Source: Himantopus leucocephalus (lineage: Eukaryota > Chordata > Aves > Charadriiformes > Recurvirostridae). Taken from it: a stretch of DNA of 64,000 nt. Below are positions 1-11,660 of the stretch, piece after piece (position 1 is the first letter of the stretch; each line of letters opens with the position of its first letter). The stretch spans positions 110,268,942-110,332,941 of the forward strand of contig RSEF01000003.1 of assembly GCA_003993805.1 (NCBI GenBank). The letters are read 5' to 3'. The position numbers and the translations under genes were made by a program. A model generated the notes under the pieces. It searched no databases and was not told the origin of the DNA. It was given only the letters and a program-made list of their open reading frames with translations.

Positions 1-274
1 TTGAGGCTGACAAATGTAAACAAATTTGCAGGGAGTCAAATAATTTTGCTGGCAGTGTGGAAAAAAAAAATCGCCTTGGGTAACTAAATCTTGGGTATTA
101 GCTGATAAGATTAGGTGTCAGAAGTGTTATAAAACAAATCAGATGAATAATGGGCAAACTGTTGCTGCTTTCGCAGCCTGAAGGCGCTGCGGGGAGAGCC
201 TCCTTCGCACACCCTTCCCTTCGCTTGTCAGGAGCGGGCATTTTTCAGCCGCATCTTCGGCCGGTTCAGCGCTG

Positions 275-284
275 ATTGGGGCGG
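275..284. promoter_or_regulatory. Overlapping CCAAT box and GC box
   Basis: ATTGGGGCGG combines an inverted CCAAT box (ATTGG, 275-279) with a GC box (GGGGCGG, 278-284) inside the CpG island. Both are common elements of TATA-less vertebrate promoters. The match is by motif only. Such short motifs are frequent in GC-rich DNA, so use as a promoter element is inferred from the island context. Confidence 0.4.
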
Positions 285-745
285 CCTTTGATTCCCGGCA
301 GATGTCTTAGATCAGAGATGTTTATTCCACTGCGAAACCGCTTTGGATCGAGATGGGGAGAGCGCTCCGGGCTGGGGGATCCGCCTGAGCCTTTGAAGCG
401 CCTCTTGCCCTCCTTTCTCGTCCCCTCGGCAAACCCTAAACCACCTCCTCCCCCCCCGCCGTCACAAGCCAGTGCCCCCCACGATAAGAAAAGCCTCCCG
501 CAAATTAGTGCGGCGACACGACCCGAGGACCACCGGCGCTACCCCCGCGGTTCCTGCGCGGCCGAAGCGCGGATGCTTTGACGCCGCAAAAGCCGCTCGG
601 TCCAAAGCGGTTTCTTTCCCCCCTTCCCCGCTCGGCTTTTAGAAAATATTTCTTTATTTGGTCAAGGAATCCTATCAACGACAGGGAAAAAGTTGCGGTT
701 GTAAGTCGTTTAATGTAAGGGGATGGGGGAGACCCCTCTCTCTTC

Positions 746-746
<1 letters not shown>

Positions 747-781
<35 letters not shown>

Positions 782-820
782 TGTGCTTCAGCCNTCCCCC
801 CCCCCCCCCCCCTTTTTTTT
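747..820. repeat. Poly-C tracts with poly-T and one unresolved base
   Basis: There are 34 consecutive C (747-780), a short unique spacer containing an unresolved base at 794, then 17 C (796-812) running into 8 T (813-820). On the opposite strand these are long G runs that could form G-quadruplex structures. Homopolymers this long are error-prone in every sequencing chemistry, so tract length and the local reading frame should not be trusted. Confidence 0.9.
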
Positions 821-1040
821 ATTAGACACCGATTCGAGTGCGTCCTAACTGATTTTAACGCACTCGCTGGACGGGGCTGCGGAGTCCACCTCCAGCGTGG
901 GAAGGCCCTTGGGAAGCGCAGGGTGCGCAGATGACGCCTCCGCGTCCACCCCGCTCCGCAGGCTGTGAGAACGCGCAGGGCTCGAAGCCGCCTTGCTTTG
1001 GCTTTGCTTCCCACCCGCCACTCGCGTTCCGCACCGCGTA

Positions 1041-1057
1041 NTTTTTTTTTTTTTTTT
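1041..1057. repeat. Poly-T run with adjacent unresolved base
   Basis: An N at 1041 is followed by 16 T (1042-1057) inside the CpG island. It has the same form as the N next to the homopolymers at 794 and 2118, which suggests a consensus-calling problem rather than biology. Confidence 0.9.
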
Positions 1058-1955
1058 GGGGTTTGTCTTGAAAGGCATACTGAAAACCAACCGCTCGGTA
1101 CAAGGAAGGAGTGCGGGGGGGAAACCACCCCAGCCCGAGCTGGCCCTCCGCGCTTCGACAGCGTGTAGCCGCCACCGTGGGACACCGTGCGCGGAGCTCT
1201 GGGCGCGTTTTTGCGCGGAGCCCGGCAGGAGCGAGGAGAATCCCTTTGCTGCGCTGGCCTCGCGTTGCCGAGGCGGATCGGGCTGCGTTTTTTCTCGGCA
1301 GCGTCTCTCGGGGACAATTTGCGCTGCCTCTGACGGTTCCCCCCCACACACGCACCCCCCCACACCCCTCCTCGGCTCCTCCGTTGGGGTTTCACTGCAT
1401 CGCCTTGCGCAAGCCCAGCGGGAGCGGCCGCCTCACCCCGCGCGGGTCGCTGCCTGCGGAGCTCTCCTTGGAAAAGGCCACCCGCCCCCGCCAGCGTGCC
1501 CGGCGGTCCCCGGCTGCCGCCGGCGTGCGCCGCTGCCGGGACAAGGGGCACGGCATCCCGCGCCTCTCCGAGGAGGGACCTGCAGCCCCCAGCACTGACA
1601 CGGCGTGAACTGCCAGCCTGAGGGCTGGGTGGTTCACTCCCACCCCCCCCCCGCCGTACATTTCTTCTAAAGAGACATTCGGAGAGAAAATCCCCGATGA
1701 ATTTCCCTGTTCCTCTTGTGTGGTTCGTGGCACAGAGTAAAGGAACAGGGATGTTCCCGGAGTCCTATCCTGGAAGGAGAGAGTAAAGGGCTCTGTCGCT
1801 CGGAGCCAGTCGTTTTTCAGAGGTCGTGACTACAAGGCAGAAATCCGAGTCGGGTCCAAAGGGAGGGAGGAAAGGATGCAGGGAGGGTCACTCCACTGAG
1901 GCTTTCCCACGGTCACTCCACCATCTCCCTAACACCGGGATACTGAAACACCCGT

Positions 1956-1967
1956 GGTGAGGTAAGA
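1956..1967 (+). promoter_or_regulatory. Candidate 5' splice site
   Basis: GTGAG|GTAAGA at 1961/1962 matches the vertebrate donor consensus (GAG|GTAAGA is close to optimal) and lies about 350 bp past the end of the CpG island. This would fit a non-coding first exon that starts in the island and is transcribed on the + strand. Donor-like strings also occur by chance, and no partner acceptor with an open exon was found in the window. Treat this as a lead only. Confidence 0.25.
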
Positions 1968-2117
1968 AACTGTGTCAGTTACTGGTTCCTGGGAACCATT
2001 ATAACTGTGGGGTTGCAAAGGTGGAGAAACTGCTCCTCCCAGCTGGGCATGAGCAGCATTTCATTTGCAAAGGGTGAAGCCTGGTGATCTGCCTGCCAAG
2101 AATTTCCTTGGACGTGT

Positions 2118-2135
2118 NTTAAAAAAAAAAAAAAA
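2118..2135. repeat. Poly-A run with adjacent unresolved base
   Basis: An N at 2118 is followed by TT and 15 A (2121-2135), then an A/C-rich tail. It could be the tail of a retrotransposed fragment, but no element body is recognisable upstream. The more likely reading is a simple homopolymer with an assembly ambiguity. Confidence 0.8.
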
Positions 2136-3242
2136 CACAACCCAAAACAAACCCCAGAATTGACATAATCAGAATTACAGATGTATTAAAACTACATGTA
2201 CATACTGAGCACAGAATGCAGACACAGCCTGTTGATGTCATTTGTACTGCTTATATATGTGTGTGTATTTCCTCTTCCGAGAAGGCCGCTTTCGACCTCA
2301 TGCAAACAAAGGCTATCTCTCTGGTCACGCTCTCAGCTGCACCAGTGAACAGTTCGCCTGTTCCCTCCAGTGTTTTGAATTTTGCTAGGCAGTATCAGTT
2401 CAGTGATTCCAAGGAAAGCAAAGAAGAGATGAAATCATGACAGTCAGAAGAGATAAGTCGTACCAACCCCCAAAATAAATGAAAGGAATTACACGGGAAA
2501 TGTGCCTTTTGAATCAGGATCACAAATAATTTAAATGATTAATTACCTCCCCTTTCTTTCCTTTTCTTTTCTCTCTTTCCATGTGTTTTAATCTGACATT
2601 CATGCAGTGAATAAAACTTACTTAGGCCTCTGTCTGCCAATAGAAAGCTGATTCTGTTTTCACAGTTGCTTTAAATTTTGTATTTTCATCATAAAAACAT
2701 CACTGAATGGGAGTTTGCAAGAGTGAAAAACAGGGCACCTGACTCTAGTTGTCTCTTCCTGCAAGATTTACAAGGGAAACACAGATTTTTTTGTCTTTTT
2801 TAAAATTTTTTATTTATTTATTTTTTTTAACCATTTCCAGTTACAGGAGAAAATGTAAAGATGTCTTGGCACATCTCTCTCTCTTTCCCCCCCCTTTGCA
2901 TTCCAGTCATTCTTTTTCTGCCCATAAACTGTTACTACTCCACAAGAGCCTGATTCTGCACAGCCTACTCAGCCTGTTTTTTTGTTGGATGCAGGAAGAA
3001 ATCCTGTCAGACGGGGTCTTCAGCGTACATTCATAAAACAGAGCAAAAGCTTTCTCAGAATGTGCATTGGAACAGCAAATAGTTACTTTTCAGCTGTGGA
3101 TTACATGTGCCTCTGAAAAGGGAACCACAAATCATTGGGTTTTTAAAGGTTCCGCATGAGTTGTATATTAATCCCAGTTTCCCTAGGGATGGATTAATCC
3201 CAGCTTCCCAGTTGTGTGGCTACAGAAAACGTTGATGAGGTT

Positions 3243-3268
3243 GGGGGCAGGGGAGAAGGGAGATGGGG
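3243..3268 (+). other. G-quadruplex motif
   Basis: Four G runs (3243-3247, 3250-3253, 3258-3260, 3265-3268) are separated by loops of 2, 4 and 4 bases. This satisfies the canonical G3+N1-7 pattern on the + strand. A fifth run follows at 3277-3280. The tract is purine-rich throughout. Folding is predicted from the motif only. It lies about 1.6 kb downstream of the CpG island. Confidence 0.65.
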
Positions 3269-3364
3269 AAAGGAGAGGGGAATTAAAAAGATATATCACA
3301 GGAATACATGGCCTAAGTGGCGAAGAGCCATAAGTACTTAAGTTTCAATACCTCTTCTACCTCT

Positions 3365-3445
3365 GTCACCACATGTGAGCTGAAGCAAATCACTTCAGCT
3401 CCCTGTTTTGGTTTCTTCATCTGTAAATTGGGGATAAGGCTGCTG
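3365..3445 (+). repeat. MIR-type (CORE-SINE) relic
   Basis: The stretch contains the order of words typical of a MIR-type tRNA-derived SINE in sense orientation: a CAAATCACTT block, a CCTGTTTTGGTTTCTTCATC block and TGTAAATTGGGGATAA. In the mammalian MIR consensus these correspond to the 'CAAGTCACTTAACCTC', 'TGCCTCAGTTTCCTCATC' and 'TGTAAAATGGGGATAA' segments. The tRNA-like head is not clear. The element is ancient and non-functional. Family-level assignment is by eye. A related amniote CORE-SINE is the alternative. Confidence 0.6.
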
Positions 3446-3707
3446 CTTTTGCTCCCAAGAGGCCTGGCATACTCGTGTAGAAACTCCTCCGCAGCCCTCA
3501 GTAGTGAAAAGAGATATTGAGATTTGTACCTGGGCAGCTGAAAGCAGTGGCTGATCTGGGAGATCTAATGGAGTGTGCAAGACAAATTTATATTCACGTG
3601 TAATTCTTTTTCAGCCCTGGCAGTTTTTTTGAGAGATGGAGTCCTAGAGCCCAGCATGCACTTCTTCTCTACATTCCTATCCAATGACTAAACAGGAGGA
3701 ATGGCAT

Positions 3708-3808
3708 GGGCCAAATTCATCCCTGGTGGGACTCCAATGACATCAGTCATCTTTATAGGAGTTTTTTGAATGAAGTCAATTGGGTTTTACGAGGACTGAG
3801 TTTGGCCA
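3708..3808. repeat. Imperfect palindromic amniote repeat
   Basis: The left arm starts GGGCCAAATTCATCCCTGGT and runs through CCAATGACATCA. The right arm (ending TTTGGCCA) is its near reverse complement, with TGAAGTCAATTGGG opposite the CCAATGACATCA block. The whole can fold as a roughly 100-bp hairpin. Similar 'CAAATTC...CCATTGACTTCAATGG...GAATTTGG' hairpins are, to my knowledge, scattered through bird, turtle and crocodilian genomes as old MITE-like or SINE-like relics. I cannot give the database name. Confidence 0.55.
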
Positions 3809-6800
3809 CATGCATATTTAACTGCTCAGAGAGCTGCAGAAGTGAAGGAAGCTTTCCTTGTCTTAGAAAGAATCACTTTGGAGTCTGGGAGACACAAGCT
3901 AAGCCATTCACCTGTTTTACACCATCAAGTTTACCTTATTTAAACTCAAGGAGCAGCTGAAGTGTGCTCAGCATACAGCAGAATTTAAAAAAAAACCAAC
4001 CCACAACACAGCTGCCTCAAAGCGTTCATAGCTTTCGATGAAATTTTGTGTTTGTCCATACTGCTCGGTGCAGCACCGTGCCATGGATACCCAGCAGACA
4101 TGTTTACATGCCACAGGGCAGCGCCCTGCAGGGATATTGGCATGAGGCCAGCAAGCAGAACAGTGGCTTCAGCACGGTGCTGTGCTGGAGCTGTTTGGCT
4201 CTGCCCTTTATTAGGCCAAGCTCTTCTAGAATTCCTGTCATGCTCATACGGCTCTGCCACTTCCAGCCATCTCCCTTTAGACTGCTCTCTGGAGCTGTAA
4301 TTCCACTGCCAGTTATACCTGATGAGAACATGGTAAATCACTAAGAAGGTCTGCTCCTTCCTCCACCGGTGCCTTGGCTGCTGGTGCTGACTCCCCCTGC
4401 ACCTTATGCTTGTGCTTTACTGGAGTCTGATATTGCACCAAACATATAAAGAAGTTTATACTAGTATTATAGTTCCTGACACAGAAGCTATTGAAAAACA
4501 AAACAAAACAATAATTTGATCAGTTGCAGTGATTAGCAAAAGTTTGTCTACAGAGCTTGTCACCACTAATGCGTTAAATTATTTGCAAGGTCTATTGATT
4601 CTGCATTCTTATTGTACCTTCTAAGGAACGAGTCAACGTGAGCAGTTAAAGAACTGTATTGCTAAATTTGAGGAGCAGAATGTGTCCTCTGGTCATATGA
4701 GGCATCTCAACTATTTTCCAAGGGATAAACGTCATACCTCTTTTCTTGATTCCCAAACTGCCTTCTGTCTTTACTAGATCTTTGGAGATGGAACTTGCAT
4801 TTGATTTTCAATTTTTTTACATTATATGTGTGGAATAAAGAAATCTGAGTTTATGGGCTTGTTCATCTCTTTTACAGCAATTTGACTTGGCTGAATCAAG
4901 TGGAGCTATTCTAGTTTTACAGCAGAAGATGTGAGAAGAGAATTAGGCCTACTGATGGTTTTGCTGCAGCCACAAAATCCACATTGCTGAGACCCATTGT
5001 CACTTTTTGTCTATGTTTAATTTTCCTAGGTTTTATTTTACCATTCTGTCTTCTGTTCCTCTTTGTCTGTATTTCATACTAGGGTAAATTGAGGACAAAA
5101 TTGTTACTGGCTTTTCAACAGGTATATTGGCTTGTACCAGAGACCTCATACACAGTCCTCCTTTTTTTCTTCTTCATTCCTTATTTCTCAGGCCATATTC
5201 CTCCCCCCTCCCATGCATGTGTTGTAATACTTCTTCCTGTCTTCTTTTTGCTTCTTCAGTGTTGCTGGAGTTCTTGCCCTGACCATCTCATTTATCAGTT
5301 TGTATTTCTGCATCTTATTCAGCTCCATTTTAGTTTGCGCATATGTTGCTGCAACTGTAATTTTATTTGTCACATCACTGGCCCTGTTGACTCTATTTCA
5401 GTCTGGCCTTTTTTTGGCTACCCTTTGGCCTTCTACATCAAGTTCAAGTTAGTTTCTTCCAGAATAAAACTCACTGCAAATCTTTCTCTCTCTTTCTCCG
5501 AGTCTCTGAATTCATTCATCTCTTCATCCTCCTGCTTCCTCTCCTTGTTCCAAACAATCACGTAATTACTACCCTTCTCTCGTCATGACACCTTTTCTCT
5601 TTCTGGCCTTTTGGCTTCTAACTGGGGCTGCTCAAATCACATGTTGTGGGTGAATGATTAATCTATTTAACAACCTTTTCCATTCAAGAGTTGTCCAGAC
5701 ACAGTATGGCTTTCTTCCAAATGGATATGAAGATATTTCCGTTTATATATGTCTTGTAAATTCTTTTGAGGCTGTTTCTTTATCTATTTATTCTCCAGGA
5801 GTTCAGCACTAGGCTACAGAAGAGTCTCAGGTACATTTTCAGAGAGCAGAGGAGAAAACTTCCCAATAAGGAAATATTAAAGTAGGTAAAGTTATATTAG
5901 GTAGGAGGGGTCTGTGTGCTAAATGCTACTCTTAGAGAATAACCACATACGAGTGTGTTCATGACCCTGCTGTCCTTCCTCACCTGCCATAGCCACTGAG
6001 GTTGGTCAGACACATGTCCAGAGGAAGGATCGTACTGCACTTCAGAGAATGAAGCAGGACATCCGTGATACACAACTCTATAGGGCTGTGGGACTCTTCC
6101 TCTGCTCAGGAAAAGCCTCTTTCAGGCTCTTCCATCCCTTACTAGTTGAACTCTCAAACCTCACAAATAACAACCCCCCGTGTCCCTTCCCAAACTTACA
6201 CAGGCTGCTGAGGCCACTTCAGTGCTCCAGGCACGGCCACCTCTGTCCTGCAGGTTTTCGTCTCTGATGGTTGTCTCCACTGTGTACAGAGACCACCTGC
6301 AGCCTCACGCTGGTGACTCTTCCAGTCTGACGCTCAGGTGGTCTCACTGGGATGTGCTCCTGGGTTAATGCGGCTGGCCATACTGTCATGAGGCCTTAAG
6401 GATGGATTTTTTCATGTGGGGTGAGTTTCATTTTAACTGAGCATGGTGACAGGATGGCTAATTACACACTTTTCTTTTTATTTCAGAATTGTTCAATCTG
6501 AACTTTACTGAAATTTCTTATTGCACTCAGGATGATTTTTTCCACTTCAGATGGGAAATTTTGTATTATCAATAAAACTATACTGGCTATGGTCTTACGG
6601 GTTCTTCTCCCTAACTATTTCTTTACACATATGAAACTTGGTTTATGTAAGCATTCTTGAAAAGGACATGAAAAATAACATCATCTGTGGCAGAAGGAGA
6701 AATCACAGACCTTCAAGAATGTCTTTCACCACTTTCCTGGAACTGTCAGTCAATTCTTTTGGTGCCTATTGTGTACTGCTTTTCGTGTTCTTCCTTAAAA

Positions 6801-9800
6801 TGCATTTCTCTTGGAAAATAACTTCTCTAGCACTTTACAAACAGCTCTGGCTTTCACCACCCATCAAGTGCATTGCTGGATGTCTACTGAACATCCAGTG
6901 AGTTGCTGGATACTGCTGGTATGCCAAATTTAGACTGTGTGGTGAAGGCTGCCCTGTACAGCTCTGAGCGCAGTGTTGGCTGCTGGTCTTAGCAACGAAT
7001 AAATAATTAAGAAGCTGGATATTTGATGATCCTTAAAGAAGAATGACTCAGCTAGCCCTCTACTGTTGATTTCTTCATTAGCACAGGCATAGATCCAGGC
7101 CAAGAACTGGTTTTCCCTTATGCATTTATTTGGTGACCACTTGGATATGGTTTAGGAAACAGTTAGTATTTCTCCAGCAGTTGGGAAATGTTTACTTCCA
7201 GCTGTTTATTTCCCTCAGTGGATTAATAAGCCTATTTCAAAGTGCTGCAAAAAGGAAAACTAGATTTTCAAAATGGGGAAGGAAGAACATTCATAGTGAC
7301 ACACTGTTTTCAAACTCCCTTTTTCCTGCACCGCAAAGGAAATGTTTAAATGAATGGCTCAGAGTTTCCTTAACTTTCCAGTGTACCTAATCAAATATAT
7401 AAACTACATAAAACATAATAAAAGCAATTGCATCAGTTGGGGAAAATGGAAGGGGAAAGCAGATGGAGTTGTTAATATCCCTGAACACAACCTTTCCACT
7501 GAACTGGTATCAGCCCGATTATCATATTATGGAAACAGCACTAACTTTCTGCAAAGATTTCACTCGGTATAAAACAGTCAGCAAGGAAGACTCAAGTGCT
7601 TGGTGCCATTTACTCAGAATCCCTGTGATCCATGAAGTCACCTGATCTTTTCCTCTGGCACATAATAGTTTAAGACTTTTTGTCTTTTTTACTGAGATCT
7701 TGTATTACTTACAAGGTGGGGATTTTGTGTCTTCTGAATTCGGGGGAAACATCTATTATATGGTTACCTGTGATTTTAATGAGACAGAATTTTCAGTCCT
7801 AGGTGGATAGCACATACTATCTTCTTCTCCTGGGATGTGGTGTATAGGTTCCCTTCGATGGTGATCTTGCTGAAGTAGAATGAACATGGATAAAGTTGAT
7901 CTTAAGGGCAAAACTCACTACTGCTGGCAGTCCTGCAAGAGCAATGAGATGCATCAGAAGGGACTAAACAGCGAACAAGACAACAAGCCCATCTGCTAGG
8001 CATGCTGGTTTGCATGCAATTCCACGGTCAAGCAATGAAGCAGATACGCTGGGTACAATTCTGTCCAGCACTGTCATATTCCTCTGACCCATTCCTGCCA
8101 CTGTGGAGAATATGGGAGATGAAAGATCAAGAGAGGTTTGGCTAAACATGGAGGTGTGAATATGGATTTGAAAGCCAGAACTCCAAAGCCAAACTTCTAA
8201 ACTTAACATGTAAGCACCAAACTCATGGTGTCCCAATTTTCAGAGATACAGAGTGCCAGAAAGTCCCAGCTGAAGTCTTCGTCAGCTGCAAGTTCGTAGC
8301 ATTTACAACATTGATTTTGGCACTTAAATTCAAGATTGCTAGTTGACTTTAGTAGGGTTACCCAGTTTATAAATCACTTCTTGCATTTGGCCCAATGTTT
8401 GTAGATCTCCAGATGGAGAAGAGTGTGACCCAAAGGTGGATTTGGCAACTCCAATATGCCTTAGGTCAAACATCTGTAGGGAACATGCATCTGATTTCCT
8501 TACGACTTCATTGTTTCAGTAGATGGTGTATTCAGTGCAGTGTTATATCTGCTACTGAAATAGCTGAACGCAAATACCAGGAACCTCTGGGAAATTTTAG
8601 TTAATAGGAAAATAATCTAAAACAAATTCATCCAGTTATACAGCCAGGAGAAAAGAAATGAAAATAAAAGGAATTACTGATCCAACCAAGTAGGCACAGA
8701 AATGAAACCCCTCTAGGATTTTCTTTTTAGTTTCTCCAGCTTCCATTAATTTAACGAGCAAACTAGGTCAGCAGCAGTCTTGTTATGAATAAATGAATGC
8801 CATAGATTCACTAATATTAAAGTGTCCAGGCATTCAGCATCATTTACTGCTCTGCTGAGGGAGCTGTGGCACAGCAACTCTATATTTGGCTCTAATCCTA
8901 ATCCAGATATTCAGACCTATGAGTCAATGTGACACAACCGCTGTGATGAAAACCTCACTATAGAGGAAGAAAGATGCAGTATCACAAAACATCAATTAGC
9001 CCCACTTTCAAGTCAGGGTAAGAGAAGTCACGTAAACTGCATTTTAAGTTCCTACATTTGGATTTTATACTAATGAAAGGTGGGGAGTTCAAACTGAGAT
9101 GTGGAAAGTGTTGTATCTCACTGTCACTACAATAGCAATGTATTCGCTTGTACTCTTCAATAACATCATCAATAATGAAACTAGTTGCAGAATTCAAAGA
9201 TCACAGATGCTGTTTTCTCCATGTGCTGTCTCTTGCTTTGAGGAAGGAAAGTGTATTCACTTTCAGTTTAAACTGGTTACTGAAAATCTCAGTGGACCAC
9301 AAACTGATAGTAGCCCTTAATATAAATAGTATTTTATTTCTTATGAGGTGGGTGGGGATCTTCATGGGACATTCCCTTCCCACCTCCCATTTTTGGTTGG
9401 TTTTTTTTTTTTTTCTGTATCTAGATACAAAACCAGAAAAATATGCAATTAAAACCACTTGATTTAATATAGCCATAAATGCCTTAGGTTCGATCCTAAA
9501 AAAGTTTGCTTTCCTGATTCAGAGCCAAAAAATCATTGCAGAATAACTTTTTGGAACACAGGTAAGAAATTTTATATAACAGATTGAAAGGGAAGAGTTT
9601 ACAAAAAGTTCAAATACTGAAATGCCTTTGCATGAACAATCTGCATATTTATATAAACAAAAATACATTGCATACATGAAAAAAACATATGCAGAAATAT
9701 ATCTTAAATATACTTATGGTGAAATTATTCACTTCATATGGAGATTTGAGCAGTGTTTAGAATACTGTAGTATTTCTTCCTACAGGCATACAAAGGACTT

Positions 9801-11477
9801 TTAAATCAACTCATCCTGAAGTTATAACCTGTCTTTTTGTACATTTGATTAAAAAAAATAGAATTATTGGACACTGAAGGTCATTAAGACATATTAAGTC
9901 TGGCTCTTGATTTCCAAAATAGTATGTATCCGTCTTTGAGGGTTTTTTTTATGTTGCTACTGTCAGGAACAAGAGCTACCAAGTCCTGTTGAGGATATGT
10001 GCTAACCTCAAAACTGGCATTGCTAACGGCAGTAATTCCTGCCTGAATATGTGGATGTGAAGAGGTGTACGCATGGCTCCTTGCCTGCATTCATGTACCG
10101 TTTTGTGACCAGTGGGGAACTCCTGGTCTACATGTTAGAGCTTACAGTTTTTCTCAACTATCCAAGGGATAGTTTCATGATTTTTCAGATCTTGAAAAGG
10201 ATTAATCCCTCAAAATGCTGACAAACTAGTTGAGGGAAGTACTTCCACTTCTGCTGCTGCTGTGAAGTGAGGAGTGATTTGCTGAAGGGGAATTTGCTTC
10301 AAAATGGGAGTTGTCTTTAAAATAGGGAGTTGGTTGTACTAAAGACTTGTCTGACCGCTTTATAGTATAGGACACCTCATAATATTTCAAATTAAGAACC
10401 TTTTCTTGCTTTCTTTTATTCTTAATCTCTTTGTCATGGAAACAGTTCACAGTGACAACAGCCACATATCTGCCCACTTGAAGGCAGTGTTCTAGACACA
10501 ATGTCTTGAAGAGACAACAAAATCAACAGCACTTGTGATCTAAGATGAATAAGAAAATTAATCAAACCCCTTTATTCAAACCGGCCACTGTTTTTACTTA
10601 CCACTGATGTTTCTATACCCACAGCATATCAAGACACACAGTATTTGCCTTAGTGTTTACGTCTGTAACTTAGATACACCAATCTGTAACTGAAGTTTGG
10701 CAAAAGCTGAGAAAATAAAAATATATTCAGAATGTTTGCTTAAAGCATATTACAAAATTAGTCAAATTAAAGAACAAAGATTTGCTATATGAGAGTATTA
10801 TAACATTTATGTTGTCCAGATGATCTTTGCTATGTACATTGTTTGTGGACAGCCAATATTTGCTTTTCAAACTATCACTGGTTGGACTGGGTGCCTGGCA
10901 GTATTCCTTTTTCCTGATTACATGTGTGAGTAGTACTTCCAATGAATATGTTTGCAATTCTGGGTTTCACAAATACTCACATACCCGTCCTTCAAATCTG
11001 CTGTTTGAATCCTTTGTGCCAGCAAAATTCATGGGAATTGTACCCTGAAGATACTAATTAATGAAAAAAGCAAAAGGATATTTCTATTCAAAATAAATTT
11101 CACTATTTTCCCCAGACTAACAAGCAGACACCCGTTCTCTGGTGATAGACAATGCAGATACTTATAAAGAAATAAATATACATAAATAAAACAATTGAAT
11201 TTTATTTCCTGCTCGAAAACTCTGTGTGGGTGGCAGTTTATTCTCTTCTCTTATTCCAATTGGGTCAGATTCAAGTTGGACTTGAACAAAGTTTGCATCT
11301 TGCCCTTTTTCTTGTGCAACTTGGGAAATTGTGGAAAGGGGTCTTTCGGCAGGAGAAAGTGTAGTGTTTAGAGTTAGACTTTGCAGCAGTGATGAAGCTT
11401 AGCTTAATGTATTCATATGGTGGCTAGATGGTGCTTGGTTGCTGCTCTCATGTCAGCAAATCAGAAGACAGATGTCT
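3809..11477. other. Unique AT-leaning non-coding DNA
   Basis: About 7.7 kb without a recognisable exon or well-defined transposon. The pyrimidine-rich frame at 5089-5565 (158 codons, mostly hydrophobic residues because of T content) and the shorter frames elsewhere match no family I know. Simple sequence is limited to a run of 14 T (9401-9414) and a short CTG run near 10250-10262. The stretch is best read as intron or intergenic DNA. Confidence 0.55.
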
Positions 11478-11519
11478 TATTTTTTTTTTCTTTCTTTCCA
11501 GACACCAAGCGGTGAGTGT
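11478..11519 (+). other. Strong 3' splice-like site followed at once by a 5' splice-like site
   Basis: A 20-base pyrimidine tract ending in TTTCCAG (acceptor AG at 11500-11501) is followed by ACACCAAGCG and then GTGAGTG (11512 on), a near-perfect donor. Taken literally this would be a 10-nt micro-exon at 11502-11511. Read past the donor, the frame stays open to 11660 but encodes nothing recognisable. Both half-sites are good individually, and their adjacency is unusual. It may be a decoy pair, a micro-exon or chance. Confidence 0.2.
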
Positions 11520-11660
11520 CTTGCAAGGGTCAAACAAATGTCCATGTATTCAGAAGCAAAAATCATGATCCTGCTGAAGGCTTTACAGTCAAGTCTGAAT
11601 GTTTCAGAATTTGTTTTTGAGTCAATGTCCACTCCTAGGCTTTTGTTGCAAAAGACAGTT

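Larger units (their letters stand above)
170..1610. promoter_or_regulatory. CpG island, probable 5' end of a gene
   Basis: This stretch is strongly GC-rich with CpG kept at high density, against AT-leaning, CpG-poor DNA on both sides. That is the signature of an unmethylated vertebrate promoter. An ATTGG box (275-279) overlaps a GGGGCGG GC-box (278-284), so CCAAT-binding and Sp-type factors could act here. A TATAAAA at 128-134 lies just upstream of the island, but whether it is used is unknown. Long reading frames cross the island on both strands (for example 505-1551 on the minus strand), but they run through homopolymers, are low-complexity and match no family I know. I therefore treat them as non-coding. 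Direction of transcription and gene identity cannot be read from the sequence. The island could equally be a first exon with 5' UTR or a bidirectional promoter. Confidence 0.7.
1611..3364. other. Non-coding shoulder downstream of the CpG island
   Basis: GC content falls from the island into AT-leaning unique DNA. Contents: a splice-donor-like site (1961/1962), an unresolved base at 2118 beside a run of 15 A (2121-2135), a pyrimidine tract (about 2547-2581), a T/A-rich stretch (about 2791-2831) and a G-quadruplex motif (3243-3268). The short open frames at 2216-2440 and 2749-3036 are not recognisable as protein and are rich in low-complexity residues. No gene is seen. Confidence 0.6.

Noticed and set aside
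505..1551. Long minus-strand frame (348 codons) across the CpG island
   Set aside because: It runs through poly-C and poly-T tracts and two unresolved bases, contains long glycine and lysine runs, matches no family I know, and other frames are equally open, as expected in GC-rich DNA without stop codons.
993..1608. Plus-strand frames of 165-201 codons in the island
   Set aside because: Proline/arginine-rich GC-driven frames overlapping the minus-strand frames; one crosses the N and poly-T run. No domain or start context supports them.
5089..5565. 158-codon + strand frame with a membrane-protein look
   Set aside because: The hydrophobicity comes from a T/C-rich tract. There is no convincing splice context, and an old LINE relic is at least as likely, though I could not match one firmly.
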